Counted from the stretch's first letter, positions 1 to 8,967 are shown. The stretch is DNA of 64,000 nucleotides from Planctomycetota bacterium (GCA_020638875.1 JACKHS010000002.1:351392-415391); one strand, 5' to 3'. Notes: generated by a model not told the origin, from the sequence alone. Program-made: numbers and translations.

Positions 1-214
1 CACCGGCTGCGCGGCGCGCGGCCTCCCCATGTACGGCGGCGGCCAGTTCGAGCTCGGCGTCGGTCGCGAGCAGGTGCAGACGCTCGCCGCGCTCTTCCAC
101 CCCGACGGCCCCAACGACGTCGCGCCGCGCGGCTACCACCGGCTCACGAGCGACGAGCCGCGGCCGGCCAGCCCCTTGCCGGTCGCGGCGCTCGCGGGCT
201 TCGGGAGCGACTAG
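1..214 (+). CDS. C-terminal end of an enzyme, possibly enolase superfamily (5' partial)
   Basis: The reading frame is open from base 2 and ends at TAG 212-214, so only about 70 C-terminal residues are visible. The stretch reading LPMYGGGQFELGVGREQ, followed by a segment ending HPDGPNDVAPRGYH, resembles the last beta-strand and capping-domain return of mandelate-racemase/muconate-lactonizing enzymes, where a GG-x-E/F-x-G-x-GR motif sits near the C-terminus. No catalytic Lys or metal ligands are in view. The internal ATG at 29 is not taken as a start because the frame is open before it. The family call is tentative. Confidence 0.45.
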   Translation, partial: TGCAARGLPMYGGGQFELGVGREQVQTLAALFHPDGPNDVAPRGYHRLTSDEPRPASPLPVAALAGFGSD

Positions 215-400
215 CCCGGTCGCTCGAGGAACGCGCGCGCCGGGCACGGAGACTCGGTTCCCGGCGGTGCTTCGCGGCTCCGGGCGACACGCGCGACCGC
301 GAGCGGGTCGTCGAGGTCGCCGGGCACCGCGACGTGCCGCCAGCAGCCGAGAGACCGGCCACGCCGGCCGGTCGCGAGGCCCCGCGTGCGCGTTCCTGAA
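211..400 (+). repeat. Dispersed repeat, copy 1 (about 189 nt, structured)
   Basis: This non-coding stretch aligns without gaps to 43619-43808. By hand I count about 148 of 189 identical positions, and the differences are spread evenly over the three codon positions, so it does not look like conserved coding sequence. It begins with CTAGCCCGGTCG, overlapping the stop of the preceding gene, and ends with GTGCGCGTTCCTGAA. An internal hairpin ACCGGCC-acgcc-GGCCGGT lies near the right end. The left arm GAGGAACGCGCGCGC can pair with the right arm GCGTGCGCGTTCCT. The outermost right terminus seen in copy 2 is absent here. Confidence 0.75.
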
Positions 401-440
401 TGGAAGGGGCCCGCGGAGGGCGTGGTATCCTCTGCGCGCC

Positions 441-1289
441 ATGACGCTCACGGTCCACCTGGCCCAGCTCGAGCCCACGCTCGGCAACCTCGACGCGAAC
501 CTCGCGCTGCACCTCGCGGAGCTCGAGCGCGCGCGCGAGGACGGGGCGGAGCTGGTGCTGTTCCCCGAGCTCTCGCTGACGGGCTACTTCCTGAAGGACC
601 AGACGCCCGAGGTCGCGCTCGCGCGGGACGCGGCGCCGCTCGAAGCGCTGCGCGAGGCGTCGCGCGGGCGCACGGTGGGCGTCGGCTTCGTCGAGCGCGG
701 GGACGACGGGCGCGTCTACAACGCCTACGCGCTGTTCGAGGACGGCGCGCTGCTGCACGTGCATCGCAAGGTGCACCTCGTCACGTACGGCATGTTCGAG
801 GAGAGCCGCGACCTCGCGGCCGGCGAGCGCTTCGACGTGGCGAGCTCGCGGCTGGGGCGCATCGGCGTGCTCGTCTGCGAGGACATGTGGCACGCCGCCG
901 GCGGCTGGCTCTACTTCCTCGCCGGCGTCGACCTGCTCGTCGTGCCGAGCGCCGGTCCCGCGCGCGGCGTGTCGGCGAGCTACCAGGGGCTCGCGTCGGT
1001 GGGCGCCTGGCGCGCGCTGCTGCAGAGCGCCTCGACGCTCTACCAGTGCTGGTCGCTGTACGTGAACCGCGCGGGCGTCGAGGACGGCATCACCTTCGGC
1101 GGCGGCACGTGCGTCGTCGACCCGTTCGGGCACGAGGTCGCGCACGTCGACGGCCTCGACGCCGGGCGCGTGGTGCACGCGCTCGACCTCGGCGCCTGCG
1201 AGCGCGCGCGACTCGCGGCGCCGCTGCGGCGCGACGAGAAGCCCTGGCTGGTGCAGGCCGCGCTCGCGCGCCTGGACGAGACGCGCTGA
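441..1289 (+). CDS. Nitrilase-family amidohydrolase, likely glutaminase partner of NAD+ synthetase
   Basis: A 282-residue carbon-nitrogen hydrolase. The family's Glu-Lys-Cys triad is visible as E43 (FPELSLTGY), K110 (HRKVHL) and C146 (VCEDMWH). Its TGA overlaps the ATG of the following NAD+ synthase by one base (TGATG), so the two are almost certainly translated together. In many bacteria these two parts form one glutamine-dependent NadE; here they are separate polypeptides. The likely role is to release ammonia from glutamine for the synthase. The ATG at 441 is chosen because the frame upstream runs through the repeat and shows no homology; no strong ribosome site is seen. Confidence 0.85.
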   Translation: MTLTVHLAQLEPTLGNLDANLALHLAELERAREDGAELVLFPELSLTGYFLKDQTPEVALARDAAPLEALREASRGRTVGVGFVERGDDGRVYNAYALFEDGALLHVHRKVHLVTYGMFEESRDLAAGERFDVASSRLGRIGVLVCEDMWHAAGGWLYFLAGVDLLVVPSAGPARGVSASYQGLASVGAWRALLQSASTLYQCWSLYVNRAGVEDGITFGGGTCVVDPFGHEVAHVDGLDAGRVVHALDLGACERARLAAPLRRDEKPWLVQAALARLDETR

Positions 1290-2110
1290 TGGACCCGCTC
1301 GACGTCCAGCCCGAGCTGGTCGAGGCCATCCTCGTGCGCTTCCTGCGCAAGGAGGCCGGCAAGTTCGGCTTCGCGCGCGCGGTGCTGGGGCTCTCCGGCG
1401 GCATCGACTCGGCCGTCTCCGCGGCGCTCGCCGCGCGCGCCTTCGGGCCCGACCACGTGCTGGCCGTGATGATGCCCTACCGCACGTCGAACCCCGCTTC
1501 CGAGCGCGACGCGCGCGAGGTGGCCGAGCACCTCGGCGTCGCGACGCGCAAGGTCGACATCAGCGCGATGGCCGACGGGTACCTGGGGCCGGCCGAGGTC
1601 AGCGACCGCATGCGGCGCGGCAACGTGATGGCGCGCTGCCGCATGATCGTGCTCTACGACCTGTCCGTGGAGTACGGCGGCCTCGTGATCGGCACGAGCA
1701 ACAAGACCGAGGCGCTGCTCGGCTACTCGACGCAGTTCGGCGACAACGCGAGCGCGCTGAACCCGCTCGGCGACCTGTACAAGCACCAGGTCTACCAGCT
1801 CGCGCGGCACCTCGGGCTGCCCGCGAGCGTGCTCGAGAAGGCGCCCAGCGCCGACCTCTTCGAGGGCCAGACCGACGAGGGCGAGCTCGGCTTCACCTAC
1901 GCGCAGGCCGACCGCCTGCTCTACATGCTGGTCGACGAGCGGCGCTCGCTCGACGAGCTCGTGGCGGCCGGCTTCGAGGCGGAGTTCGTGCGGCGCGTCG
2001 CGCGACGCATCGCACAGAACCAGTACAAGCGCGTCCCGCCGATCATCGCCAAGCTCTCGATGCGCTCGATCAACCACGACTTCCGCTACCTGCGGTCGTG
2101 GGGGCACTGA
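1289..2110 (+). CDS. nadE: NAD+ synthase (ATP-pyrophosphatase domain only)
   Basis: This 273-residue protein has the PP-loop SGGIDS at residues 36-41, plus the family stretches IGTSNKTE and FGDNASALNPLGDLYK. It adenylates nicotinic acid adenine dinucleotide and aminates it to NAD+. Its length matches the short, ammonia-type NadE without a glutaminase domain. The overlapping nitrilase gene upstream probably supplies that activity in trans. The start is fixed by the TGATG overlap. A cytoplasmic enzyme of the last step of NAD synthesis. Confidence 0.93.
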   Translation: MDPLDVQPELVEAILVRFLRKEAGKFGFARAVLGLSGGIDSAVSAALAARAFGPDHVLAVMMPYRTSNPASERDAREVAEHLGVATRKVDISAMADGYLGPAEVSDRMRRGNVMARCRMIVLYDLSVEYGGLVIGTSNKTEALLGYSTQFGDNASALNPLGDLYKHQVYQLARHLGLPASVLEKAPSADLFEGQTDEGELGFTYAQADRLLYMLVDERRSLDELVAAGFEAEFVRRVARRIAQNQYKRVPPIIAKLSMRSINHDFRYLRSWGH

Positions 2111-2351
2111 GGCGCGCCGTGCCCGTGAGCGCCGCGTGAAGACGCCGCGCGCCGCGCGGCGGTGACTCTCCCTCGGCGGCGCGTTCGCGAGGCGCGCTCG
2201 ACTCGGTGCTGGAACCGCCGCGCGCGCGAGCTATGTTCGCCTCGCGCCCGCAACGCCCCCACGCCACGCCGCAACTCGCTCGCTCACACCGCTCGCAGGG
2301 AGCCGATCCGGGAGGTCCTTCCCCCATGGCCACGCACATCCCCCGCCCTGC

Positions 2352-2702
2352 ATGTCCGAGCCCTCGAACCGCCGCGCCCACGAGCGCCGCGTGCCACTCG
2401 CCCCGCTCATCCTGCTAGACCCGACGACCAAGGAGCCCGTCGGCTCCATCCTCGACCTCTCCATGGGAGGCGCCAAGGCGCGCCTGCACGGCTGCACGGG
2501 TGGTGGCGCACCCGAGGCGATCTGCATCGACCTGCCGGCGGACTTCGAGGAGGTCACCTACCTCGAGCTCCCCGTGTCCGTGCGTTGGCAGCGCGGGCCG
2601 AACGCCGAAGGCGTGAGCGAGTACGGCATCGCGTTCCGCGAGAGCCTGCCGCTCGACCAGATGCTCCTGCTGGGCCGGCTCGTCGACCTGCACACGGTCT
2701 GA
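2352..2702 (+). CDS. PilZ domain protein (c-di-GMP receptor)
   Basis: A 116-residue single-domain protein. The c-di-GMP-binding signature is present: an Arg-rich start NRRAHERR followed about 25 residues later by DLSMGG (D/N-x-S-x-x-G). The family binds cyclic di-GMP and passes the signal to motility, polysaccharide or secretion machinery. No fused output domain is present, so it probably acts through a partner. It stands alone: the upstream 241 bases (2111-2351) hold no convincing gene, and the next gene is convergent. Given the flagellar block in this window a motility role is possible, but nothing here proves it. Confidence 0.85.
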   Translation: MSEPSNRRAHERRVPLAPLILLDPTTKEPVGSILDLSMGGAKARLHGCTGGGAPEAICIDLPADFEEVTYLELPVSVRWQRGPNAEGVSEYGIAFRESLPLDQMLLLGRLVDLHTV

Positions 2703-2709
2703 GCGCGCG

Positions 2710-3249
2710 TCAGTCGTCGGCCAGGATCGCCCAGCGCTCGTGGTCGCGCCACGCGCCGTCGATCTGCAGGTAGCGCGGCGAGAGGCCTTCGCGGCGGAAG
2801 CCGAGCGCGCGCACGAGCGCCAGGGACGCGACGTTCTCGGGGCGGATGTTGGCCTCGAGACGGTGCAGCCCGAGCTCGTCGAAACAGTGGCGCACGACGA
2901 GGCCGAGCCCCTCGCGCATGAAGCCCTGCCGCGCGAAGGGCGCGCCGATCCAGTAGCCGAGGTACGCGCTCAGGAAGCAACCGCGCACGATCTCGCTGAC
3001 GTTCACGAGGCCGACCAGCGCGTCGTCGGCGCGGCGAAAGAGCAGGTAGCGCATGCGGCGCGCCGCGGCGCCGTGCCCGGCCAGGAACAGGTCCCACGCC
3101 TGCTCGGTGTAGGGATCCTCGACGGCCGAGGCGGGCTCCCAGGGACGGTGGAAGGCCTCGCTCGCGCGGCGCAGCTCGAAGAAGGCCTCGCGGTCGCCGC
3201 GCACGGGGTGGCGCACGCCGACGCTCGCGCCCTGCGCCAGGTAAGACAT
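2710..3249 (-). CDS. GNAT N-acetyltransferase, RimJ/RimL type
   Basis: A 179-residue GNAT protein. The typical RimJ/RimL pattern is visible: a beta-bulge YLGYWIGAPFARQGFMREGL for acetyl-CoA binding, then LHRLEANIRPENVASLALVRALGF. The ATG at 3249 overlaps the stop of the cupin gene by one base (TGATG), fixing the start and making it the last gene of a three-gene operon. Members acetylate protein N-termini, aminoglycosides or small amines; the substrate cannot be read from sequence. It converges on the PilZ gene with 7 bases between the stops. Confidence 0.85.
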   Translation of the reverse strand: MSYLAQGASVGVRHPVRGDREAFFELRRASEAFHRPWEPASAVEDPYTEQAWDLFLAGHGAAARRMRYLLFRRADDALVGLVNVSEIVRGCFLSAYLGYWIGAPFARQGFMREGLGLVVRHCFDELGLHRLEANIRPENVASLALVRALGFRREGLSPRYLQIDGAWRDHERWAILADD

Positions 3250-3611
3250 CAGAGCCACTCGGGAGCCTCGACGCGGCGTGCGTCCTCGGCGTCGCCGGTG
3301 TTGAGCGTCGTCGCCGGCTCGAAGAGCAGCACGCTGACGCGCGCGTGCGCCACGGGCTTGTGCTCGACCCCGCGCGGCACGACCAGGAGCTGGCCGGCGC
3401 GCAGCACCTCGACGCGATCGCGCAGGTGCATCTCGAGCTCGCCCTCCAGCACGAGGAACAGCTCGTCCTCCGCGTCGTGCTTGTGCCACACGAACTCGCC
3501 CTCGAGCTTGGCGAGCTTCACGTGCTGGCCGTTCAGTGCGGCCACGACCTTGGGCGACCAGGTCTCGTCGAAGCGCGCGAGCTTGCGCGCGAGGTCCACC
3601 ACGTCGCTCAC
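3249..3611 (-). CDS. Small cupin-fold protein
   Basis: A 120-residue single-domain cupin. Motif 1 is HKHDAEDELFLVLEGELEM and motif 2 is VPRGVEHKPVAHA, so the metal-binding His/Glu set (HxH, E, H) appears complete. The start is GTG at 3611, which overlaps the TGA of the upstream beta-propeller gene (GTGA, 4 bases). The stop overlaps the next gene by one base. Proteins of this type may be sugar or small-molecule isomerases, oxygenases or sensors; I cannot assign a substrate. Confidence 0.8.
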   Translation of the reverse strand: MSDVVDLARKLARFDETWSPKVVAALNGQHVKLAKLEGEFVWHKHDAEDELFLVLEGELEMHLRDRVEVLRAGQLLVVPRGVEHKPVAHARVSVLLFEPATTLNTGDAEDARRVEAPEWL

Positions 3612-5287
3612 GGCGTGAACGAGACCGCGAGGCCCTGGCTGAGGTTGAAGCCGCCGCCGCACGGGCCGGCAGGGTCGCGGAACCAGCCCTGCAGGTTCCA
3701 CGCGCTGCCGGCGAGCACCTGGCCCGCGACGCCGAAGTGCCCGGCGGCCCACTGCGCGAGGCCGGGTCCCTGCGCGATCACGCCGGCCGCGTTCGCCGCG
3801 TGCGGCGGGAAGCGGAACGTGCCGACGCCGCCCGCGCCGACGACGCGCAGGCCGTCGCCGAAGGGCGCCGCGATCTGCCCCGCGCCCATGTAGACGATGC
3901 CGAACTGCCCCGGCGCGACGCCGTGCAGCTCGAGCACGAGGTCGTCGGCCGCCACGCTCGTCGTGCCGCGCGCGCGCAGGCTCGCGCCGCCGCCGGCGCT
4001 CGTCGCACAGCCCGCCGTCCCGTCGGCGTTGCCGCACGGCGCGCCCGCGCCGCAGAACCCGTAGGGCACCGCGCCGGCCGGCACGTCGAAGACGTAGACC
4101 GAGCCCGCGTTCTCCGCGCCGTCGTCGTCCCAGCGCGAGCCGACCAGCACCGTCGCCCCCTCGATCGAGACGGCGTAGCCGAACTCGTCGCCGGCGCCCG
4201 GGTCGGCGGCGGTGAGCTTCGCGGCGAACGTCCACGCGCCGCCGAGCTCCTCGAAGACGTAGGCCGCGCCGCTCGACATGCCGGCGTCGTCGTCGCGCCA
4301 CGCGCCGCACACCGCGCGGTCGCCGTCGAGCGCCACGGACACGCCGAGGCGGTCGCCGGAGGCCGCGTCGGGCGCCTCGAGCTCGGCCGTCGCGACCCAC
4401 GCGCCGCCCTGCTTCTCGAACAGCCAGGCCGCGCCCGTGTCGAGCGCCGCGCCGTCGTGACCGTCGGCGCCGACGAGCACGCGCGTGCCTTGCACGTAGA
4501 CGTCGAGGCCGAAGAGGTCGCCCGCGCCGCCGTCCGGTGCGACGAGCTTGGCGGTCTCGACCCAGGCGACGCCGTCCCACTCGAAGACGTAGGCCGCGCC
4601 GGAGTTCTGGTCCGGCGCGTCGGCGTTGAGCGCGCCGGCCACGAGCACGTCGCCGTCGAGCGCCACGTCGCGCCCGAAGGCGTCGCCCGCCGCGCCGTCG
4701 GAGGCGGTCAGCTTGGCCGTCTCGACCCAGCTCGCGCCGTTCCACTCGAAGACGTACGCGGAGCCCGAGTTGAAGCCCTTGTCGTCGTCCTGGTACGCGC
4801 CGACCACCAGCCGCGTCCCGCTGAGCGCGGTGCCCCAGCCGAAGCGGTCGTCCGCGGCGGCGTCGGAGGCCTTGAGCTTCTGCACCTCGGTCCAGGCGTT
4901 CCCGGCGCGGCGGAACAGGTAGGCCGAGCCCGAGTTCGCGAAGAGGTCGTCGTCGCGGTACGAGCCGCACAGCGCCCACTCGCCTTCCAGCGACACCGTG
5001 ATGCCCAGCATGTCGTCGGCGCCGGCGTCGCTCGCGGTGAGCTTCTGCTCCTGCGTCCAGCTCGTGCCGTCGAAGGCGAAGACGTACGCGGAGCCGTCGA
5101 GCGCGCCCGCGTTCGAGTCCCACACCGCGCCGACGAGCGCGCGCGTGCCGTCGAGGTCGGTGGCGAAGCCGAACCAGTCGGACGCGCCGGGGTCGGCGGC
5201 GACGAGCTTCTGGGCTTGGAGCTGGGCGCTCGCCGCGGCGGCGAGCAGGGCGAGGGCGCAAGCGGTGCGCGACGCGCGAGCGAGCAT
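3608..5287 (-). CDS. Secreted FG-GAP-like beta-propeller protein with a Gly/Ala-rich C-terminal domain
   Basis: A 559-residue protein with a signal peptide (basic start, hydrophobic core, cleavage near ASA at residue 21). Seven repeats of about 54 residues follow. Each has a 'D..GDxFGxxVxLxGxxxLVGA' strand and ends in G(S/A)AYVFE..GxxW, the pattern of FG-GAP/integrin-type beta-propellers. A C-terminal domain of about 150 residues starts at YGFCGAGAPCGN. I recall similar tails on planctomycete secreted proteins, but that is memory rather than proof. A strong ribosome site GGAGGTGATC directly precedes the ATG. Probably a cell-surface or exported binding protein; ligand unknown. First gene of an overlapping trio with the cupin and GNAT. 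Confidence 0.8.
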   Translation of the reverse strand: MLARASRTACALALLAAAASAQLQAQKLVAADPGASDWFGFATDLDGTRALVGAVWDSNAGALDGSAYVFAFDGTSWTQEQKLTASDAGADDMLGITVSLEGEWALCGSYRDDDLFANSGSAYLFRRAGNAWTEVQKLKASDAAADDRFGWGTALSGTRLVVGAYQDDDKGFNSGSAYVFEWNGASWVETAKLTASDGAAGDAFGRDVALDGDVLVAGALNADAPDQNSGAAYVFEWDGVAWVETAKLVAPDGGAGDLFGLDVYVQGTRVLVGADGHDGAALDTGAAWLFEKQGGAWVATAELEAPDAASGDRLGVSVALDGDRAVCGAWRDDDAGMSSGAAYVFEELGGAWTFAAKLTAADPGAGDEFGYAVSIEGATVLVGSRWDDDGAENAGSVYVFDVPAGAVPYGFCGAGAPCGNADGTAGCATSAGGGASLRARGTTSVAADDLVLELHGVAPGQFGIVYMGAGQIAAPFGDGLRVVGAGGVGTFRFPPHAANAAGVIAQGPGLAQWAAGHFGVAGQVLAGSAWNLQGWFRDPAGPCGGGFNLSQGLAVSFTP

Positions 5288-5373
5288 GATCACCTCCTTC
5301 GGTGGGCCCCCGAGCCTACGCCGCGCGCCCGATTCGCGACAGCGCCCCGCGCGCGAGGACCTATGCTGCCGCC

Positions 5374-6781
5374 ATGCACCCCGGCGACGCGCCCCCCGAG
5401 CCGCCGAGCGACGAGCTCGACACCGCGCAGGAGATCCTGGGCGGCTTCCCGCGGCACCTGACGCAGAAGCTGCTCGCGGACGAGGGCGCGGCGCGCGCGC
5501 GCGCGCGCGCTCGGCGTGTGGCTGCTCGCGGCGGGGCTGGCGGCGCTCGCGCTCGCGTCGCCGAGCGAGCGGCTCGCCGGGGTCGGTCCCGAGTGGCTCG
5601 GCGCGGCGCAGCGCGGCGACACGCCGTGGGCCGCCGCGCCCTGGCTCGCGCTGGTGCGCACGATCGCGGCCGCGCTCGGCCTCGGGCTCGAGCCGGCGGC
5701 CTTCGTGACGGGCGCCGTCGCCTACGGCGCGTGCCTGCCGCTGACCTGGCGACTCGGGACGCGCATGGGGCTCGGCGCGGGCGTCGCGCTCGTGGCCGCG
5801 CTGATGGTGTTGCTCTCGCCCCTGGGCTGCGACCTGGCCAGGCGGCCCGGCCCGGAGATCCTCGGCCTGCTGGGCGCGTGCGGGCTCTTCGGCGTGGTCG
5901 CGCGCAGCGGCGCCGAGCGCTGGGGCGCGCGACGCGTCGGCCTGGCGCTCGCCTGGACCCTGGTCGCGGCCGGCGGCTCGCTCGACGGCGTGGCACTGCT
6001 CGCGGCGGCGTGGTGGGCCCGCTGGCGGCCGACGCGCGGCACCGCGGAGGAGGCCGGCGGAGCCTCGGCCTTCCGCGCGGTCGGCGGCGTCGCCCTGGCG
6101 CTGCTCCTCGTCGGCCGACCGGGCCTGGGCGAGCCCGGCGGCCTGCCGACCTGGCCGCAGAGCCCTGCGGACCTCGTGACCTGGGCCCTCGGCATGGGGC
6201 TGGTGTGGGGCGCGCTCGTGGCGGCGGCCGTCCGGGAGGGACACGAGTCCGAGGCTCCGCTCCCGCGCTGGCTGTGGGTCTGGGCCGCGGCCCCCGCGCT
6301 GGTCGGCCTGGTCGTGAGCGCCGCGACCCGCCAGCCACGGCCGCTCGCCCTCGCGCACCTCGTGCCGCTCGCGGCGCTGGGCTGGATGGACGTCTTCGCG
6401 CGGCGCGCCGGCGAGCGCCTGGGGAGCTTCCTGGCGGCGGGGCTCCTGGGCGCCTGCGCGCTGACCGCGCTCGGCCTGGGACCGCTGGAGCGCCACGACC
6501 CGCTACGCGCGTGGCGCGCCCACGCGCGGCAGGTGCTCGAGCCCGGGGACCTGATCGTCACCGACGCGCCGGAGCACGCCTACCTCGCCACCGTGCGCTG
6601 GGGGCTGGAGAGTGTTTCCCTGCAGCGCGGGGACGAGGCGCAGGGGGTGATGCGCGCCGTGGCCGCGCGCGCTGCCGGGCGGCGCGTCGTGCTGGACGTA
6701 GCGGGCGGTCGCACGCCCGCGGGGCTGAGCGGGTACCTGCACCTCGACGAGCTCGAGGCGCTCCCGACCGCGACGCCCTGA
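5374..6781 (+). CDS. Polytopic membrane protein, reading frame broken at a GC-dinucleotide tract
   Basis: Two frames together make one plausible protein of about 469 residues. Frame 1 starts at ATG 5374 with a soluble, acidic N-terminus of about 40 residues (MHPGDAPPEPPSDELD...). Frame 2, open to the TGA at 6781, carries at least seven or eight hydrophobic segments. They meet at a (GC)10 run at 5491-5510; one extra GC unit, or two fewer, would join them. In frame 2 alone only a GTG at 5516 is available, directly at the first membrane helix. The topology suggests a GT-C glycosyltransferase-like membrane protein, but I see no diagnostic motif. Either a sequencing or assembly indel, a pseudogene, or a phase-variable gene. 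Confidence 0.55.
5491..5510. repeat. (GC)10 dinucleotide tract inside a gene
   Basis: Ten perfect GC units lie exactly where the reading frame of the surrounding membrane-protein gene changes. Dinucleotide runs of this length are prone to slipped-strand changes and also to sequencing error. Confidence 0.9.
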
Positions 6782-6801
6782 ACGACGCCGGCGGGCGAAC
6801 G

Positions 6802-8685
6802 CTACGCCGCCCGGGTGCGGACGGGCGTGCGGCGCAACACCTCGACCAGCTCCGCCAGGCGGATGGGCTTGTCGAGGAAGCCGTCCATGCCGGCCTCGGA
6901 GCACTCGCGCAGGTTCGCCTCGAGCACGTCCGCGGACACGGCCACGATGCGCGGGCAGGCGTCGCCGTGCACGCGCACGAGCTCGCGCGTCGCCTCGATG
7001 CCGCTCATGCCGGGCATGTGGATGTCCATCAGGACGAGGTCGAACGACTCGGCGGCGCAAGCCTCGACGGCGGCGATGCCGTCCTCGGCGAAGGCCACGC
7101 GCACGCCGAGGCGGCGCAACATGCCCTCGGCGACGCGGCGGTTGACCGGGTTGTCCTCCGCGACCAGGACGCTCAGCACCGGGACGTCCTCCGTCTCGAG
7201 GACGGCGCGGCTGGCCCCGGCGCAGGGGGCGGCGCAGGGCAGGACCGGCAGGTGAACGGTGAAGGTCGAGCCCGCGCCGAGCGTGCTCTCCACGCTGACC
7301 TCGCCGCCCATCAGCTCGACGAGCCGGCGGCTGATGGAGAGGCCCAGGCCGGTGCCGCCGTGCTTGCGCGCGATCGAGCCGTCCTCCTGGCGGAAGCTCT
7401 CCCAGACGAGCTCCGTGTCGGCGATGCCGGGCCCCGTGTCGGCGATGTCGAAGCGCAACTCGTGGTCCCCGCGCGCGACGCGCCGCGAGGCCGACACGCG
7501 CACCGAGCCCTCGCTCGTGAACTTGATCGCGTTGGAGAGCAGGTTGCCGAGCACCTGCTGCAGGCGGTGGGAGTCGGCGACCGCCCACGTCTCACTACCG
7601 AGCTGGACGTCGATGACGAGCTGGAGCCCCTTCTGCGCGGCGCGCTCGCGGTGCAGGTCGCAGACCGCGCGCAGCGTGGCGTCGATGTCGAAGGGCTGCG
7701 GGTCGAGCCGCATGTGGCCCGCCTCGACCTTGGAGAGGTCCAGGATGTCGTTGATGACGACGAGCAGGCTCTCGCCGCTGTGCGCGATCAGGTCGACGAG
7801 CTCGCGCTGTTCGTCGTCCAGGTCCGTGCCGTCGAGCACCTGCAGCAGCCCGAGGATGCCGTTGAGCGGCGTGCGGATCTCGTGGGACATCGTCGCGAGG
7901 AACCCGCTCTTGGCGCGCGCGGCGGCGTGCGCTTCGAGCTCGGCCACCTTCTGCGCCGTGATGTCCGTGTGCGTCCCGGTGAAGCGCAACGGCCGGCCTT
8001 GCTCGTCGCGCACGACGACCTTCCCGCGGTCGAGGATGTAGACCCACGAGCCGTCGCGGTGCCGCATGCGGTGGATGTTCTCGTAGAACGCCGTGCGGCC
8101 CTCGACGTGGGCGGTGATGTCGGCGAAGCACGCGGCCAGGTCGTCGGGGTGCACGCGCGAGCGCCAGGAGTCGAGCTCGAACGGGATCTCGGCGAGCTCG
8201 TAGCCGAGCATCTGGGCCCAGCGCTCGTTGAAGGCGACCTCGTTCGTCTGCGGGTTCCAGTCCCAGACGCCCAGGCGCGTGCCCTCGAGGACCAGCTCGA
8301 GCCGCTGCGACTTCTCGATCAGCATGCGCTCGACGTGGCACTCGTCGGTCCGGTCGTGGACGACGGCCAGGTAGGTCGGCGCGGCGCCGTCGGCCGGCTC
8401 CCGCACGGCGCGCAGCCACAGGCTGAGCGCGCGTTGCTCGGCGCCGAGGAGCGCCAGGTCGTCGAGTTCGAAGGGCTGGTCGCCCGCCGCGGCCAGCGCG
8501 CGGTCGAGGCGCTCGCGGGCCTCGCGCCCGAGGTGCTCGTCCAGGCCCGCGCCGCACAGGCCGAGGCGCGTGCGCGCGGCCCCGTCCACGTCGGCCCACG
8601 GCCGCCCGGGCGCCTCGCGCCAGCGCAGCAGCAGACAGGGCCCGGACTCCAGGAGTCGGGCGATCGAATCGAAGGGCTCGGTCAC
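6802..8685 (-). CDS. Cytoplasmic hybrid histidine kinase (PAS-HisKA-HATPase-REC)
   Basis: This 627-residue protein has no membrane helix. A diverged PAS-like N-terminus spans residues 1-120. A clear PAS/PAC unit follows at about 130-250 (GVWDWNPQTNEVAFN ... FTGTHTDITAQ). The dimerisation helix has H268 in MSHEIRTPLNG. The ATPase domain has its N box NLLSNAIKF, G1 DTGPGIA and G2 GGTGLGLS. The receiver domain (505-620) has acceptor D554 (LMDIHMPGM) and K606. It senses a cytoplasmic signal through PAS and relays phosphate to its own receiver. No cognate HPt or regulator lies beside it. It converges on the membrane-protein gene with 20 bases between stops. Confidence 0.93.
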   Translation of the reverse strand: MTEPFDSIARLLESGPCLLLRWREAPGRPWADVDGAARTRLGLCGAGLDEHLGREARERLDRALAAAGDQPFELDDLALLGAEQRALSLWLRAVREPADGAAPTYLAVVHDRTDECHVERMLIEKSQRLELVLEGTRLGVWDWNPQTNEVAFNERWAQMLGYELAEIPFELDSWRSRVHPDDLAACFADITAHVEGRTAFYENIHRMRHRDGSWVYILDRGKVVVRDEQGRPLRFTGTHTDITAQKVAELEAHAAARAKSGFLATMSHEIRTPLNGILGLLQVLDGTDLDDEQRELVDLIAHSGESLLVVINDILDLSKVEAGHMRLDPQPFDIDATLRAVCDLHRERAAQKGLQLVIDVQLGSETWAVADSHRLQQVLGNLLSNAIKFTSEGSVRVSASRRVARGDHELRFDIADTGPGIADTELVWESFRQEDGSIARKHGGTGLGLSISRRLVELMGGEVSVESTLGAGSTFTVHLPVLPCAAPCAGASRAVLETEDVPVLSVLVAEDNPVNRRVAEGMLRRLGVRVAFAEDGIAAVEACAAESFDLVLMDIHMPGMSGIEATRELVRVHGDACPRIVAVSADVLEANLRECSEAGMDGFLDKPIRLAELVEVLRRTPVRTRAA

Positions 8686-8967
8686 CGCCGCGAGATCGGC
8701 GCGGCCGCGAGCGGTGCTTGAGCGCTCGGCCGACTCAGGAGGCCGGAATCGAAGTTCGCCCTCTCAGGGCAGCGCGAGCCGCGCGCGACCTCCGGGTCGG
8801 GGGCCCGGCGACGTCCGCGGCGCAGCAACTCCCGCCCGCGCGTCGACACGGCCCCCTCGCTCTGGCAAAATCGCCGAGATTTAGCGGTTCTGCGCCCGGT
8901 CAGCGCGAGCCGCCCCCCGCGCCACCTCCAGCCCCACGACCTCGCCCCAGGGTGAGGGTGTATCCGC

